Source of the DNA: Flagellimonas_A sp039592695
GTDB lineage: Bacteria; Bacteroidota; Bacteroidia; Flavobacteriales; Flavobacteriaceae
Length of the DNA stretch: 64,000 nt
Assembly: GCF_039592695.1 (NCBI RefSeq)
Contig: NZ_JBBUTK010000001.1
Coordinates: 620,001 to 684,000 of the forward strand
Direction of reading: 5' to 3'
The position numbers and the translations under genes were made by a program. Below the pieces are notes generated by a model. That model saw nothing but the letters and a program-made list of their open reading frames with translations, ran no database searches and had not been told where the DNA came from. Below are positions 40,092 through 48,693 of this stretch, in pieces (position 1 is the first letter of the stretch; each line of letters opens with the position of its first letter).

Positions 40092-42548
40092 ATGCAGTAT
40101 TTTTTAGATGTTGTCTTACCGATTCCCCTTGAGCGATTTTTTACGTATCGAATTTCCAAGGAGGAAGCCGACTTTCTAAAACCTGGTATGCGGGTGGCCG
40201 TACCCTTCGGAAAGTCTAAAATCTACACTGCACTAAGCTATCGCGTACATCAAAATCCTCCGGAAGCGTATGAAGCAAAAGAAATCCATCAAATTCTGGA
40301 TGAGGTTCCGCTGGTCAATGAAATACAGCTGAAGCATTGGCAATGGATTGCCGATTATTATATGTGCACTTTAGGCGAGGTGTTGCGGGGCGCATTGCCC
40401 AGTGCCTTTTTATTGGAAAGCGAGACCTTGATTTTGCCCAATAGGTCAAGCGAGATTGATGAAAATGATTTGAAGGACGATGAATTTTTGGTGTATGAAG
40501 CATTGCAACATCACGAATCGTTGAAAATAGATGACATCAGCGGAATCATTGACCGAAAGAGTGCGCTCCCGGTCATCACTCGATTGCTTCGAAAAGGAGT
40601 TATCGTACTGAAGGAAGAACTGTACGAGCAGTACAAACCAAAATTGGTGCGTTATGTCAAGATTGCATCCCAATACCAAAAAGATGAAACGCTTGAACTT
40701 TTATTAAACCAACTCTCAAGAGCACCAAAACAAAGCCAAGTGGTGATGGCCCTGTTTCAATTACAGGCTACAATCAAAAAACCCATCAAGGTCAAAGATC
40801 TGATGGCAAAAAGCGGAGCTACTTCGTCGGTAATCAAAGCATTGATTGACAAAAACATTTTTGAAGAGTACTATTTACAGCAAGACAGGGTGGTTTTTGA
40901 AACTGATGCATCAAAAAAAGAAGTCGAGTTGAACAGGGTGCAGACTGAGGCGTATCAAAACATCCTCGAAGGTTTTGCTGCCCGTAAACCAGTATTGCTT
41001 CACGGGGTGACCGCATCAGGAAAAACCGAGGTCTATGTCAAATTGATTGAAACTATCATCAAAAAGGGCAAGCAAGTATTGTACTTGCTTCCAGAGATTG
41101 CGCTCACCCCACAATTGATAGTACGTTTACAAGGTTTTTTTGGGGATAAAGTGGTTGTTTTTCATTCCAAGTACAGTTTGAACGAAAGAGTTGAGGTCTG
41201 GAACAATGTGCTCCTTCAGAAACAGAAAGCACAAATTGTCATCGGTGCCCGATCGGCATTGTTTCTTCCCTTTTCAAAATTGGGCTTGATTGTAATTGAT
41301 GAAGAACACGAATCCTCTTTCAAGCAATTTGACCCTGCCCCGCGATACCATGCCCGTGATGCAGCTATGGTGTTGGCCAAACTACACGGTTGTGACACAG
41401 TTCTGGGTTCGGCCACGCCGAGTATAGAGAGCATGCACAATGTCAAGACAGATAAATATGGATATGCCGAAATCAATGAGCGCTATGGCAAGGTGTTGAT
41501 GCCCGAAATTGAATTGGTCGATTTGAAAGAGGCCACCAAGAAGAAGTTGATGAAGGGCCATTTTTCAGAACGGTTGCTAAATGAAATCAACAGTGCGCTT
41601 CAACTGGGCGAACAAATCATTCTTTTTCAGAACCGCCGTGGTTTTGCACCGATTGTGGAATGTACTACCTGTGGTCATTCCCCCCAATGCCCAAATTGCG
41701 ATGTGAGTCTCACCTTTCACCAATATCAAAATCAATTGCGTTGTCATTATTGTGGCTACCACATGGTGTTGGATGAAAGCTGTGTGGCCTGCGGTAGTTT
41801 TACTTTGGATAAAAAAGGATTCGGCACAGAGCAAGTGCAACAAGAATTAAAGGAACACCTGCCTGATTTCGAAATCGGTCGCATGGATTTGGACACTACC
41901 CGCGGGAAACATGGCTATGAAAAGATAATAACAGCCTTTGAACAGCAAGAGTTTGATGTGCTTGTGGGTACACAAATGGTCACCAAAGGCTTGGATTTCA
42001 GAAATGTAGGCCTTGTGGGCATCATGAATGCTGACACGCTATTGAACTTTCCAGATTATCGGGCACATGAACGTAGTTTTCAACTGTTGACCCAAGTAGC
42101 GGGCAGGGCAGGGCGTACCAAAAAACGCGGCAAAGTGCTGATTCAAACCTACAATCCGTACCATCGAATATTGCAACAAGTGACCGATAATGACTATGCG
42201 GCCATGTTTAACGACCAAAGTTATGAACGCGAACATTTTGCATATCCACCTTCCACAAAAATAATTAAAGTAACACTTAAGGATAAAGACTTCAACAAAT
42301 TGAATGAATCATCTTTATGGTTTTCAGATGCTTTGCGAAACTTGTTGCCCAACCATCGGATTCTAGGGCCAGAATTTCCGCCCATATCAAGAATCAGAAG
42401 GTATTATTTGAAGAATATTTTGATAAAGATGGCCGAGGGGCAATCCCCCTCAAAAATCAAAAATGGCATTAAAAGAATCGAAAAGTCCTTTAATGCCATT
42501 TCTCAGTATAAAAGTGTCAGACTCGTCTACAATGTAGACCACATCTAG
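40092..42548 (+). CDS. priA: Primosomal replication restart helicase PriA
   Basis: PriA recognises stalled forks and reloads the replisome. From the ATG at 40092 (MQYFLDVVLPIPLERFFTYR) it has 818 residues. The 3'-DNA-binding domain is N-terminal. The helicase core has LLHGVTASGKTEVYVKLIE (Walker A), LIVIDEEHESSFKQFD (DEEH box) and LGSATPS. The zinc-binding domain is CTTCGHSPQCPNCDVSLTFH, then CHYCGYHM and CVACGS. The late helicase motif VAGRAGRTKKRGKVLIQT is also present. Confidence 0.96.
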   Translation: MQYFLDVVLPIPLERFFTYRISKEEADFLKPGMRVAVPFGKSKIYTALSYRVHQNPPEAYEAKEIHQILDEVPLVNEIQLKHWQWIADYYMCTLGEVLRGALPSAFLLESETLILPNRSSEIDENDLKDDEFLVYEALQHHESLKIDDISGIIDRKSALPVITRLLRKGVIVLKEELYEQYKPKLVRYVKIASQYQKDETLELLLNQLSRAPKQSQVVMALFQLQATIKKPIKVKDLMAKSGATSSVIKALIDKNIFEEYYLQQDRVVFETDASKKEVELNRVQTEAYQNILEGFAARKPVLLHGVTASGKTEVYVKLIETIIKKGKQVLYLLPEIALTPQLIVRLQGFFGDKVVVFHSKYSLNERVEVWNNVLLQKQKAQIVIGARSALFLPFSKLGLIVIDEEHESSFKQFDPAPRYHARDAAMVLAKLHGCDTVLGSATPSIESMHNVKTDKYGYAEINERYGKVLMPEIELVDLKEATKKKLMKGHFSERLLNEINSALQLGEQIILFQNRRGFAPIVECTTCGHSPQCPNCDVSLTFHQYQNQLRCHYCGYHMVLDESCVACGSFTLDKKGFGTEQVQQELKEHLPDFEIGRMDLDTTRGKHGYEKIITAFEQQEFDVLVGTQMVTKGLDFRNVGLVGIMNADTLLNFPDYRAHERSFQLLTQVAGRAGRTKKRGKVLIQTYNPYHRILQQVTDNDYAAMFNDQSYEREHFAYPPSTKIIKVTLKDKDFNKLNESSLWFSDALRNLLPNHRILGPEFPPISRIRRYYLKNILIKMAEGQSPSKIKNGIKRIEKSFNAISQYKSVRLVYNVDHI

Positions 42549-43241
42549 CTAGACATTGGCCAAAGCCTCGGCCAGCTCAGTCTTTTTGTTTCTGCTCAAC
42601 GGTATCTGTCTCCCCCCAACTTCTACATTCTTACTGTTGAACTTTTCAATTTTTTCGAGATTTACAATATATGATTTGTGAATCCGCAGGAATTTTTCGG
42701 CAGGCAATTGCTTTTCGAAAGATTTCATTGTGGAAAGAATCACAATATTGGCCTCATCGGTGACCAGTTTAATATAGTCTCCAAGGGCTTCAATCCACTT
42801 AATGTCATTAAGGATAACCTTACGTTTTTTAAGGTTGCTCTTCACAAAGATATGCTCCTCATCCTCATTGACCCTGTTCATTTGCTCGTACTTGGTCACG
42901 GCTCTTTTTACAGAAGCCTCAAAGCGTGCAAGCGTGATGGGTTTGTGAAGGTAGTCGGTTACGTCGTAGTCAAAGGCCTTCAATGCATAGTCAGGTTTTC
43001 CTGTGATCAAGACGACCTGAGGTGGATTCTCAAGGGCCTCTAAAAGGTCAAAACCACTGATGATGGGCATTTCAACATCTAAAAAGATAAGGTCAATCTC
43101 GTTGTTCTTCAACCCGTTCTTTGCCTCTATGGCATTACTGTATTCTGCTACCAAGGCAAGATGGGGATGATTGTTGACCAATTTAGCAACGGCCATACGC
43201 TGCATTGATGAGTCGTCTACGATTATACTTCTTAATTTCAT
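42549..43241 (-). CDS. LytTR-type two-component response regulator
   Basis: The 230-residue protein has a receiver domain with the phospho-acceptor Asp55 in LIFLDVEMP, the acidic pair VDD near residue 9 and the conserved Lys99 in YLHKPIT. A LytTR DNA-binding domain follows (about 130-228, with HIFVKSNLKKRKVILNDI, FLRIHKSYIVNLEKI and GGRQIPLSRNKKTEL). The partner, expected to be a LytS-type histidine kinase, is not in the window. It ends one base after priA (convergent), so antisense overlap of the transcripts is likely. Confidence 0.93.
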   Translation of the reverse strand: MKLRSIIVDDSSMQRMAVAKLVNNHPHLALVAEYSNAIEAKNGLKNNEIDLIFLDVEMPIISGFDLLEALENPPQVVLITGKPDYALKAFDYDVTDYLHKPITLARFEASVKRAVTKYEQMNRVNEDEEHIFVKSNLKKRKVILNDIKWIEALGDYIKLVTDEANIVILSTMKSFEKQLPAEKFLRIHKSYIVNLEKIEKFNSKNVEVGGRQIPLSRNKKTELAEALANV

Positions 43242-43425
43242 AGATTGGGGTGATTTGTGGGGTTAAATCAACGGCAAATTACATAAAAAACACGGTCAAG
43301 TACAACAAAAGATGTAAACATGGTATATTATGTTGTGTATTTAGCAATAGACGTGATGTAGGTTTTGTTCAATTGATTTTTGTTAATAACTCTATAAAAT
43401 AGAAAACGAACTTTTTTCTGATTTC

Positions 43426-43456
43426 TTGTAATTAGACTCAAATAGTATTACTTTTG
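43426..43456 (+). promoter_or_regulatory. Promoter of the rpsF operon
   Basis: TTG (43426-43428), 20 bp, then TACTTTTG (43449-43456) match the Bacteroidota -33/-7 consensus. The expected start of transcription is near 43463, leaving a leader of under 20 nt before rpsF. Confidence 0.7.
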
Positions 43457-43479
43457 CGCTCCTTTAAAAACAAATATTT

Positions 43480-43818
43480 ATGAACCATTACGAAACTGTT
43501 TTCATTTTGAATCCCGTTCTGTCTGACACACAGATAGAGGAAACAGTCAAGAAATTTGAGGATTTCTTGGTTAAGAATGGTGCCAAAATGGTCTCAAAAG
43601 AAAATTGGGGCCTCAAAAAGTTGGCGTATCCCATTCAGCACAAAAAAAGTGGCTTTTACCACTTATTTGAATTTACCGTTCCAGGCGAGGTGGTGAACAC
43701 CTACGAAACGGAAATGATCCGTGACGAGCGCATCATGCGCTTTTTGACCGTAAAGTTGGACAAGCACGCTATTGCTTGGGCCGAGAAAAGAAGAAACAAA
43801 CTAAAAGCAAAAGCATAG
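43480..43818 (+). CDS. rpsF: 30S ribosomal protein S6
   Basis: S6 binds 16S rRNA together with S18 in the platform of the small subunit. The 112-residue product has MNHYETVFILNPVLSDTQIE, NWGLKKLAYPIQHKKSGFYH, and RDERIMRFLTVKLDKHAIAW. It heads the rpsF-rpsR-rplI operon, with only 4 bp to rpsR. The missing single-strand-binding protein gene, present between S6 and S18 in some phyla, is usual for this group. Confidence 0.97.
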   Translation: MNHYETVFILNPVLSDTQIEETVKKFEDFLVKNGAKMVSKENWGLKKLAYPIQHKKSGFYHLFEFTVPGEVVNTYETEMIRDERIMRFLTVKLDKHAIAWAEKRRNKLKAKA

Positions 43819-43822
43819 GGAT

Positions 43823-44119
43823 ATGGCAACTTTAGAGCAACAGGCAAAATCCAAAAAAGACGGGGAAATCAGATACCTTACCCCGCTGAACATAGAGACG
43901 ACCAAGCAGAAAAAGTACTGCAGGTTCAAAAAATCAGGTATTAAGTACATCGATTACAAAGACCCCGACTTTTTGATGAAATTGGTCAATGAGCAAGGAA
44001 AAATTCTTCCGAGAAGATTAACAGGCACTTCCTTGAAATACCAACGTAAAGTGGCGCAGGCCATTAAACGCGCCCGTCATTTGGCTTTGATGCCGTATGT
44101 TGGCGATATGTTGAAATAA
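43823..44119 (+). CDS. rpsR: 30S ribosomal protein S18
   Basis: S18 pairs with S6 on the 30S platform. The 98-residue product has the core KKYCRFKKSGIKYIDYKDPD and GKILPRRLTGTSLKYQRKVA, then RARHLALMPYVGD. The cysteine in KKYCRFKK is the usual single cysteine of non-zinc-rich S18 forms. It lies between rpsF and rplI with short gaps. Confidence 0.97.
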   Translation: MATLEQQAKSKKDGEIRYLTPLNIETTKQKKYCRFKKSGIKYIDYKDPDFLMKLVNEQGKILPRRLTGTSLKYQRKVAQAIKRARHLALMPYVGDMLK

Positions 44120-44133
44120 AAATCTTGATAAGC

Positions 44134-44586
44134 ATGGAACTGATATTAAAAGAAGACGTACAAGATTTAGGATTCAAGGATGATTTGGTAACCGTTAAAA
44201 ATGGTTACGCAAGAAACTTTTTGATTCCACAGGGCAAGGCGATGTTAGCGACTCCTTCCGCCAAAAAAATGTTGGAAGAAACCCTGAGACAACGTGCCCA
44301 CAAAGAGAAAAAGATCATTGATGCAGCCAATAAGACGGCTGAGGCCCTCAAAGAGTTGGAAATCAAGATTCCCGCAAAGGCAGGAGCGGCCGATAAATTG
44401 TTTGGTTCTGTGACCAATATCGATTTGGCGGCAGCACTTGAAAAAGAAGGGCATTCCATCGAAAAGAAATACATCAGCATACAAGGAGGTGCCGTAAAAC
44501 GCTTGGGCCCATATAATGCCCAAATCAGATTGCACCGCGAGGTGGTCGTTGATTTTCCATTTGAGGTGATTGCCGAGGCAAAATAA
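44134..44586 (+). CDS. rplI: 50S ribosomal protein L9
   Basis: L9 is an elongated protein with two RNA-binding lobes joined by a long helix. From the ATG at 44134 (MELILKEDVQDLGFKDD) it has 150 residues; an upstream TTG is unlikely to be used. The N-lobe GYARNFLIPQGKAMLATP, the long helix LEETLRQRAHKEKKI and the C-lobe KLFGSVTNIDLAAALEKEGH are typical. Confidence 0.97.
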   Translation: MELILKEDVQDLGFKDDLVTVKNGYARNFLIPQGKAMLATPSAKKMLEETLRQRAHKEKKIIDAANKTAEALKELEIKIPAKAGAADKLFGSVTNIDLAAALEKEGHSIEKKYISIQGGAVKRLGPYNAQIRLHREVVVDFPFEVIAEAK

Positions 44587-44612
44587 GCGTTAAGAATTAG
44601 TTAATAACTAGT

Positions 44613-44643
44613 AAAGAGCTATGCATGCATAGCTCTTTTTTTT
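44613..44643 (+). terminator. Terminator of the rpsF-rpsR-rplI operon
   Basis: A perfect 26-bp palindrome (44613-44638; arm AAAGAGCTATGCA) runs into a T-tract that continues to 44643. It is the strongest terminator in the window. Confidence 0.92.
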
Positions 44644-44647
44644 GCAC

Positions 44648-44655
44648 TATGTTTG
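44648..44655 (+). promoter_or_regulatory. -7 box of the Oar-like receptor gene
   Basis: TATGTTTG matches TAnnTTTG and lies 32 bp before the ATG at 44688. The place of the -33 element falls inside the rplI terminator palindrome, and no TTG is found at the right spacing. Confidence 0.45.
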
Positions 44656-44687
44656 CACAAATGTGAACTAAACTTAACACGAACACG

Positions 44688-47600
44688 ATGAAGAAATTAC
44701 TACTAACATTGGTGGCCATGTTCATGGCCACATTTGCATTTTCACAGGTCACTACCTCTAACATCAGGGGTACGGTACTTGATGATCAGGGTGAGCCCCT
44801 CTTGGGTGCCAACATTGTCGCGGTTCATACCCCAACCGGAACCAAATACGGCTCAATTACAAATGAGCAAGGGCGCTACAACCTTTTGAACCTTCGGGTA
44901 GGTGGGCCTTATGAGGTCACTGTTTCTTATGTAGGCTTCAAAACTGAGGTTCAGAACGACATATTTTTATCATTAGGAAAAACTTCAAACGTTAATTTTG
45001 CCTTGGCAACCGATAGTCAAGAACTGGATGAGGTAGTCCTTGTCTCTGACCAAACGGGAACATTTGGGAGTGATAGAACGGGTGCAGCCACTAGTATCAG
45101 TAGGGGAGACCTCAAAAAGTTGCCCACAATCTCCCGTTCTGCAAGCGATTTTATCCGATTGGAGCCTGCAGCTTCTTCAGGAGCATCAGGATTATCTTTT
45201 GGCGGCCGAAACGACCAATACAATAATTTTTCACTTGACGGTGCGATTTTCAACAATCCATTTGGTTTGGATGCAGCGACACCGGGCGGACAGACCAATG
45301 CACAACCCATCTCATTGGACGCTATAGACCAGATAGCTGTAACTACAGCGCCGTATGATGTTACACAATCAGGTTTTACCGGAGCTTCTGTAGATGCGGT
45401 AACAAAAAGTGGTACCAATCAATTTTACGCTACGGCTTATGGTTTCTTTAGAAACGATGATTTGACAGGAGGCAAAATCAATGGAGATGACGTCACAAAG
45501 ACCGGGCTTGAACAATATCAGTATGGTATTAGTATTGGTGGGCCAATTGTTAAAAACAAATTGTTCTTCTTCGCAAACTTTGAACGTGATCAATTGACCG
45601 AACTGGGAACTGACGGTTTTGTGCCCAGTGGTTCAGGCCCAGATGGCATCAGTACCTCAAGAGTCACTTTGCAAGATATGCAGTTGGTAGATAATATCTT
45701 GAGACAGGTGGTTATTGGGCAAGATGCCCAAGGAAACCCTATTTTCTATAATCCGGGAGCAATTACTGGCTTTAATTTCGATCAAGAGTCTACTAAAGGA
45801 ATCATTAAGTTGGATTGGAACATCAATGACAACAATCGGTTGGCATTGATTTATAACTTTTTAAGGGCTTCAAAAGGAAAGCCGGCCAACCGAGATGCAA
45901 TAACCTTTCGCGGACCCAGCACACAGACACTACAGTTTGAAAATGCAGGCTACGAAATCAACAATAACATCAACTCCATACAGCTTGAATTGAATAGCAC
46001 CATCAGCAACGAGGCAACAAACAAGTTACAGGTTGGCTATACGCATTTTGATGATTTTAGAGATCCGTTTTCTACTCCTGCCCCAAGTATCTACCTTTTA
46101 GATGATACAGGCAGCTCAAACTACATTATAGCGGGCCATGAACCCTTTTCAATCAACAACCGTCTTGATCAAAAAGTTTTCCAGGTTACGGATAATCTGA
46201 ATTTTTTCACTGGCGACCATACATTCACTGTGGGGTTCTCTTTCGAAAAGTTTCAATTTGACAACTCCTTTAATCTTGGGTTCTATGGTGCACAAGGGGT
46301 TTTCTTCCCTTCTGGTTCAATAGCTGACTTTAGAAATCTCGATGCTGCTGGTGAAGCTGCTTTGGTGGCAGCTTACCAATCACAATTTGATGCTGCCATT
46401 GCAACGGCTAATAATAACAATCAATTTCCTGATGGTACTCCCGGCGGATGGTCCTTGGCAGAAACCAATGTGGGCCAATTGTCTTTCTACCTACAAGATC
46501 AATGGGATGCGACTGATAATTTCAAGTTGACCTATGGGGTTCGTTTTGATAGACCACTCTATTTTGATACCGGAGACAAGATTAGAGAGAACATTGAGCG
46601 AAAAGGGGGAACACTTGCTGAGGGGGGCACCTATGCACCAGATATTCAATATTTTGATCCTGACACTAACGAGCCTATCACAATTGACTCTGAGCAATTG
46701 CCAAATGATAATTGGTTGGTTTCACCGCGGATTGGTTTTAATTGGGATATTAATGGAGACCAAACAACTCAACTTAGGGGGGGCTCAGGATTGTTTACAG
46801 GCCGTTTTCCGTTCGTTTGGTTGGGCAATCAGGTACAAGGCACTGATTTCTTTTTCTATCAAGTGGTGGATCCTGACTTTCAATGGCCTCAAGTATGGAG
46901 AACCAATCTTGGGCTTGATAAACGGTTCGAGAATGGAATCATTTTAACAGCTGATTTATCCTATACAAAAGATATCAATGCCGCGCATGTACAAAACTGG
47001 GGATTGGGCCAACCATCCGCTACACTACAGGGTGTTGACAATCGTGCAGTATACACCAATGACGATAAGTCACAGTTGTTTGGCGGACCCACCAGTGCAT
47101 TTGTGTTTACGAATTCAGATCAAGGAAGAATTTGGAATGCCACTTTAAAGTTGCAGAAGACTTTTGACAATGGGTTGTACACACAGTTGGCCTATAACTA
47201 TTTAGACGCTAAAGAAGTCAATTCAATCGATGCTGAAATCACCGGAGATGCTTTCGCAGGTAACGCGATTGTCGGCAATGCAAACCGTGATGTGCTTTCA
47301 AATTCACGATATGGAGATGCCCACAGAATAATAGGAATCATTTCAAAGTCATTTAAAACAGGCACCACGATTTCCACATTCTTTGAGTATGCAAAAAGTG
47401 GTCGGTTCAATTACATTTACGGCGGCGATATCAACAATGATGGATCCAGCATTAACGATTTGATTTACATCCCAACTTCGAGTGAATTGGGCCAGATGAA
47501 TTTTAGCGGGCCTGGACAAGCAGAGGCATTCGAGGCATTTATTCAGCAAGATGATTATTTGAGCGACAATAGAGGAAGTTATGCAGAACGCTATGGTGCT

Positions 47601-47891
47601 TTGGCACCTTGGAGAGGTCGCTGGGATGTCAAGGTATTGCAAGACATCAAAATCAATGATAGAAACAGGTTTCAATTGAGTCTTGACATTCTGAATATTG
47701 GTAATTTGATTAATTCTGATTGGGGCGTGGTTGAACGTCAAGATTTTGACCAATTACTTGGAGTGACCGTTGATGATACCAATACACCCACATTTACTTT
47801 TGACCCGAACAGGACAAATACATTCTCAGCCGATACGAGATTGTTATCAAGATGGCAGGCACAGGTAGGTGTTCGCTATATTTTAGATTAG
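44688..47891 (+). CDS. Oar-like TonB-dependent receptor with carboxypeptidase-like N-domain
   Basis: The 1067-residue protein has a signal peptide (MKKLLLTLVAMFMATFAFSQ) and a carboxypeptidase regulatory-like domain (about 22-108, with GTVLDDQGEPLLGANIVAVH and YVGFKTEVQND). The plug region has the Oar pattern LKKLPTISRSASDFIRLEPA, GGRNDQYNNFSLDGAIFNNP and GASVDAVTKSGTNQF. A long barrel ends in QAQVGVRYILD. Oar-type proteins in other bacteria take part in outer-membrane transport or protease secretion; the cargo here is unknown. No SusD-like partner follows. Confidence 0.9.
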   Translation: MKKLLLTLVAMFMATFAFSQVTTSNIRGTVLDDQGEPLLGANIVAVHTPTGTKYGSITNEQGRYNLLNLRVGGPYEVTVSYVGFKTEVQNDIFLSLGKTSNVNFALATDSQELDEVVLVSDQTGTFGSDRTGAATSISRGDLKKLPTISRSASDFIRLEPAASSGASGLSFGGRNDQYNNFSLDGAIFNNPFGLDAATPGGQTNAQPISLDAIDQIAVTTAPYDVTQSGFTGASVDAVTKSGTNQFYATAYGFFRNDDLTGGKINGDDVTKTGLEQYQYGISIGGPIVKNKLFFFANFERDQLTELGTDGFVPSGSGPDGISTSRVTLQDMQLVDNILRQVVIGQDAQGNPIFYNPGAITGFNFDQESTKGIIKLDWNINDNNRLALIYNFLRASKGKPANRDAITFRGPSTQTLQFENAGYEINNNINSIQLELNSTISNEATNKLQVGYTHFDDFRDPFSTPAPSIYLLDDTGSSNYIIAGHEPFSINNRLDQKVFQVTDNLNFFTGDHTFTVGFSFEKFQFDNSFNLGFYGAQGVFFPSGSIADFRNLDAAGEAALVAAYQSQFDAAIATANNNNQFPDGTPGGWSLAETNVGQLSFYLQDQWDATDNFKLTYGVRFDRPLYFDTGDKIRENIERKGGTLAEGGTYAPDIQYFDPDTNEPITIDSEQLPNDNWLVSPRIGFNWDINGDQTTQLRGGSGLFTGRFPFVWLGNQVQGTDFFFYQVVDPDFQWPQVWRTNLGLDKRFENGIILTADLSYTKDINAAHVQNWGLGQPSATLQGVDNRAVYTNDDKSQLFGGPTSAFVFTNSDQGRIWNATLKLQKTFDNGLYTQLAYNYLDAKEVNSIDAEITGDAFAGNAIVGNANRDVLSNSRYGDAHRIIGIISKSFKTGTTISTFFEYAKSGRFNYIYGGDINNDGSSINDLIYIPTSSELGQMNFSGPGQAEAFEAFIQQDDYLSDNRGSYAERYGALAPWRGRWDVKVLQDIKINDRNRFQLSLDILNIGNLINSDWGVVERQDFDQLLGVTVDDTNTPTFTFDPNRTNTFSADTRLLSRWQAQVGVRYILD

Positions 47892-47913
47892 AATTCAAAT
47901 AATTTCCTTTGAC

Positions 47914-47947
47914 AGCCCTGGCTTTTTTGGTCAGGGCTTTATTTTTG
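47914..47947 (+). terminator. Terminator after the Oar-like receptor gene
   Basis: AGCCCTG (47914-47920) and CAGGGCT (47932-47938) form a 7-bp stem followed by TTATTTTTG. The end of the T-tract, TATTTTTG (47940-47947), also matches a -7 promoter box four bases before the next ATG. Confidence 0.8.
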
Positions 47948-47951
47948 TTAT

Positions 47952-48425
47952 ATGAAGTATAAAAGGCTCACCAAAGAGCAATTTGATGAACTGCATCAAG
48001 AATTCATCAATTTTTTGGCCACACAGTCCATTACGGCTGCAGAATGGGAGCATCTTAAAAGTGAAAAGCCCCAGACCGCTGAAGAAGAATTGGATGTCTT
48101 CAGTGATTTGATTTGGGAAGGAGTGCTCTCAAATATAAAGTACCTTGAGAATATCTCTGCACAGCACATGCACCTTTTTGAGTTGATGGAAAAGGAGATG
48201 AAATTGATTTCGGTCAAAGTGATGAATCCAGAAATTGATTTGCGGACCAAGGAAGGTTTTGGTTGGTTCAAACGAAACTTCCAATCCGATTTTGTGGAGT
48301 ATCTGACCGCATCAAAGGCCTACAGTGAAGATAAAAATAGCGATAAGTTCAACTTGATAGAACAAGGTGCCATCATCACCAAGGGTGAACTCTATCGTTG
48401 GTTTGATAAAATCATTGAACAATAA
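47952..48425 (+). CDS. Conserved flavobacterial protein (DUF6495-like)
   Basis: The 157-residue cytoplasmic protein is largely helical and acidic: KRLTKEQFDELHQEFINFLA, EEELDVFSDLIWEGVLSNIK and TKGELYRWFDKIIEQ. I believe it corresponds to the DUF6495 family, which often precedes hisS in flavobacteria; this is from memory. No catalytic motif is evident. A -7-like box sits directly before its ATG. Confidence 0.65.
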   Translation: MKYKRLTKEQFDELHQEFINFLATQSITAAEWEHLKSEKPQTAEEELDVFSDLIWEGVLSNIKYLENISAQHMHLFELMEKEMKLISVKVMNPEIDLRTKEGFGWFKRNFQSDFVEYLTASKAYSEDKNSDKFNLIEQGAIITKGELYRWFDKIIEQ

Positions 48426-48436
48426 TATTTTGTCAT

Positions 48437-48668
48437 TCCCACCCCCGATAGCTATCGGGAGGCGGGAATCTAACCCCCCTCTAGCTCCCCCACAGGGGGA
48501 ATTATAATTTCTTACTGGAATTCGGTATACGCTCTCGCTTGGGAGGGTTTTAAAAAGATAGAAAAATTCCCCTCCCTTTGGAGGGGGTTTGGGGGGCACT
48601 CTCCCCTCCTTGGAAGGGGCTAATCAACACCCATCTTTTCCCCTCCTTGGAGGGGATTAAGGGGTGGG
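48437..48668. repeat. Cluster of dispersed palindromes before hisS
   Basis: The 268-bp gap contains the CCCGATAGCTATCGGG palindrome (48444-48459) within ATTCCC..GGGAAT ends. After it come several CCCCTCC/GGAGGGG-type hairpins, among them CCCCTCCTTGGAGGGG (48640-48655), followed by ATTAAGGGGTGGG. No coding sequence was seen in the gap. Confidence 0.75.
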
Positions 48669-48677
48669 TTATATTTG
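48647..48677 (+). promoter_or_regulatory. Promoter of hisS, partly built from a repeat
   Basis: TTG (48647-48649), 20 bp, then TATATTTG (48670-48677) is a full consensus match. The TTG lies in the loop of the CCCCTCCTTGGAGGGG repeat. The predicted transcript starts near 48684, giving a leader of about 10 nt. Confidence 0.65.
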
Positions 48678-48693
48678 CAGCATAATAGAAGAC

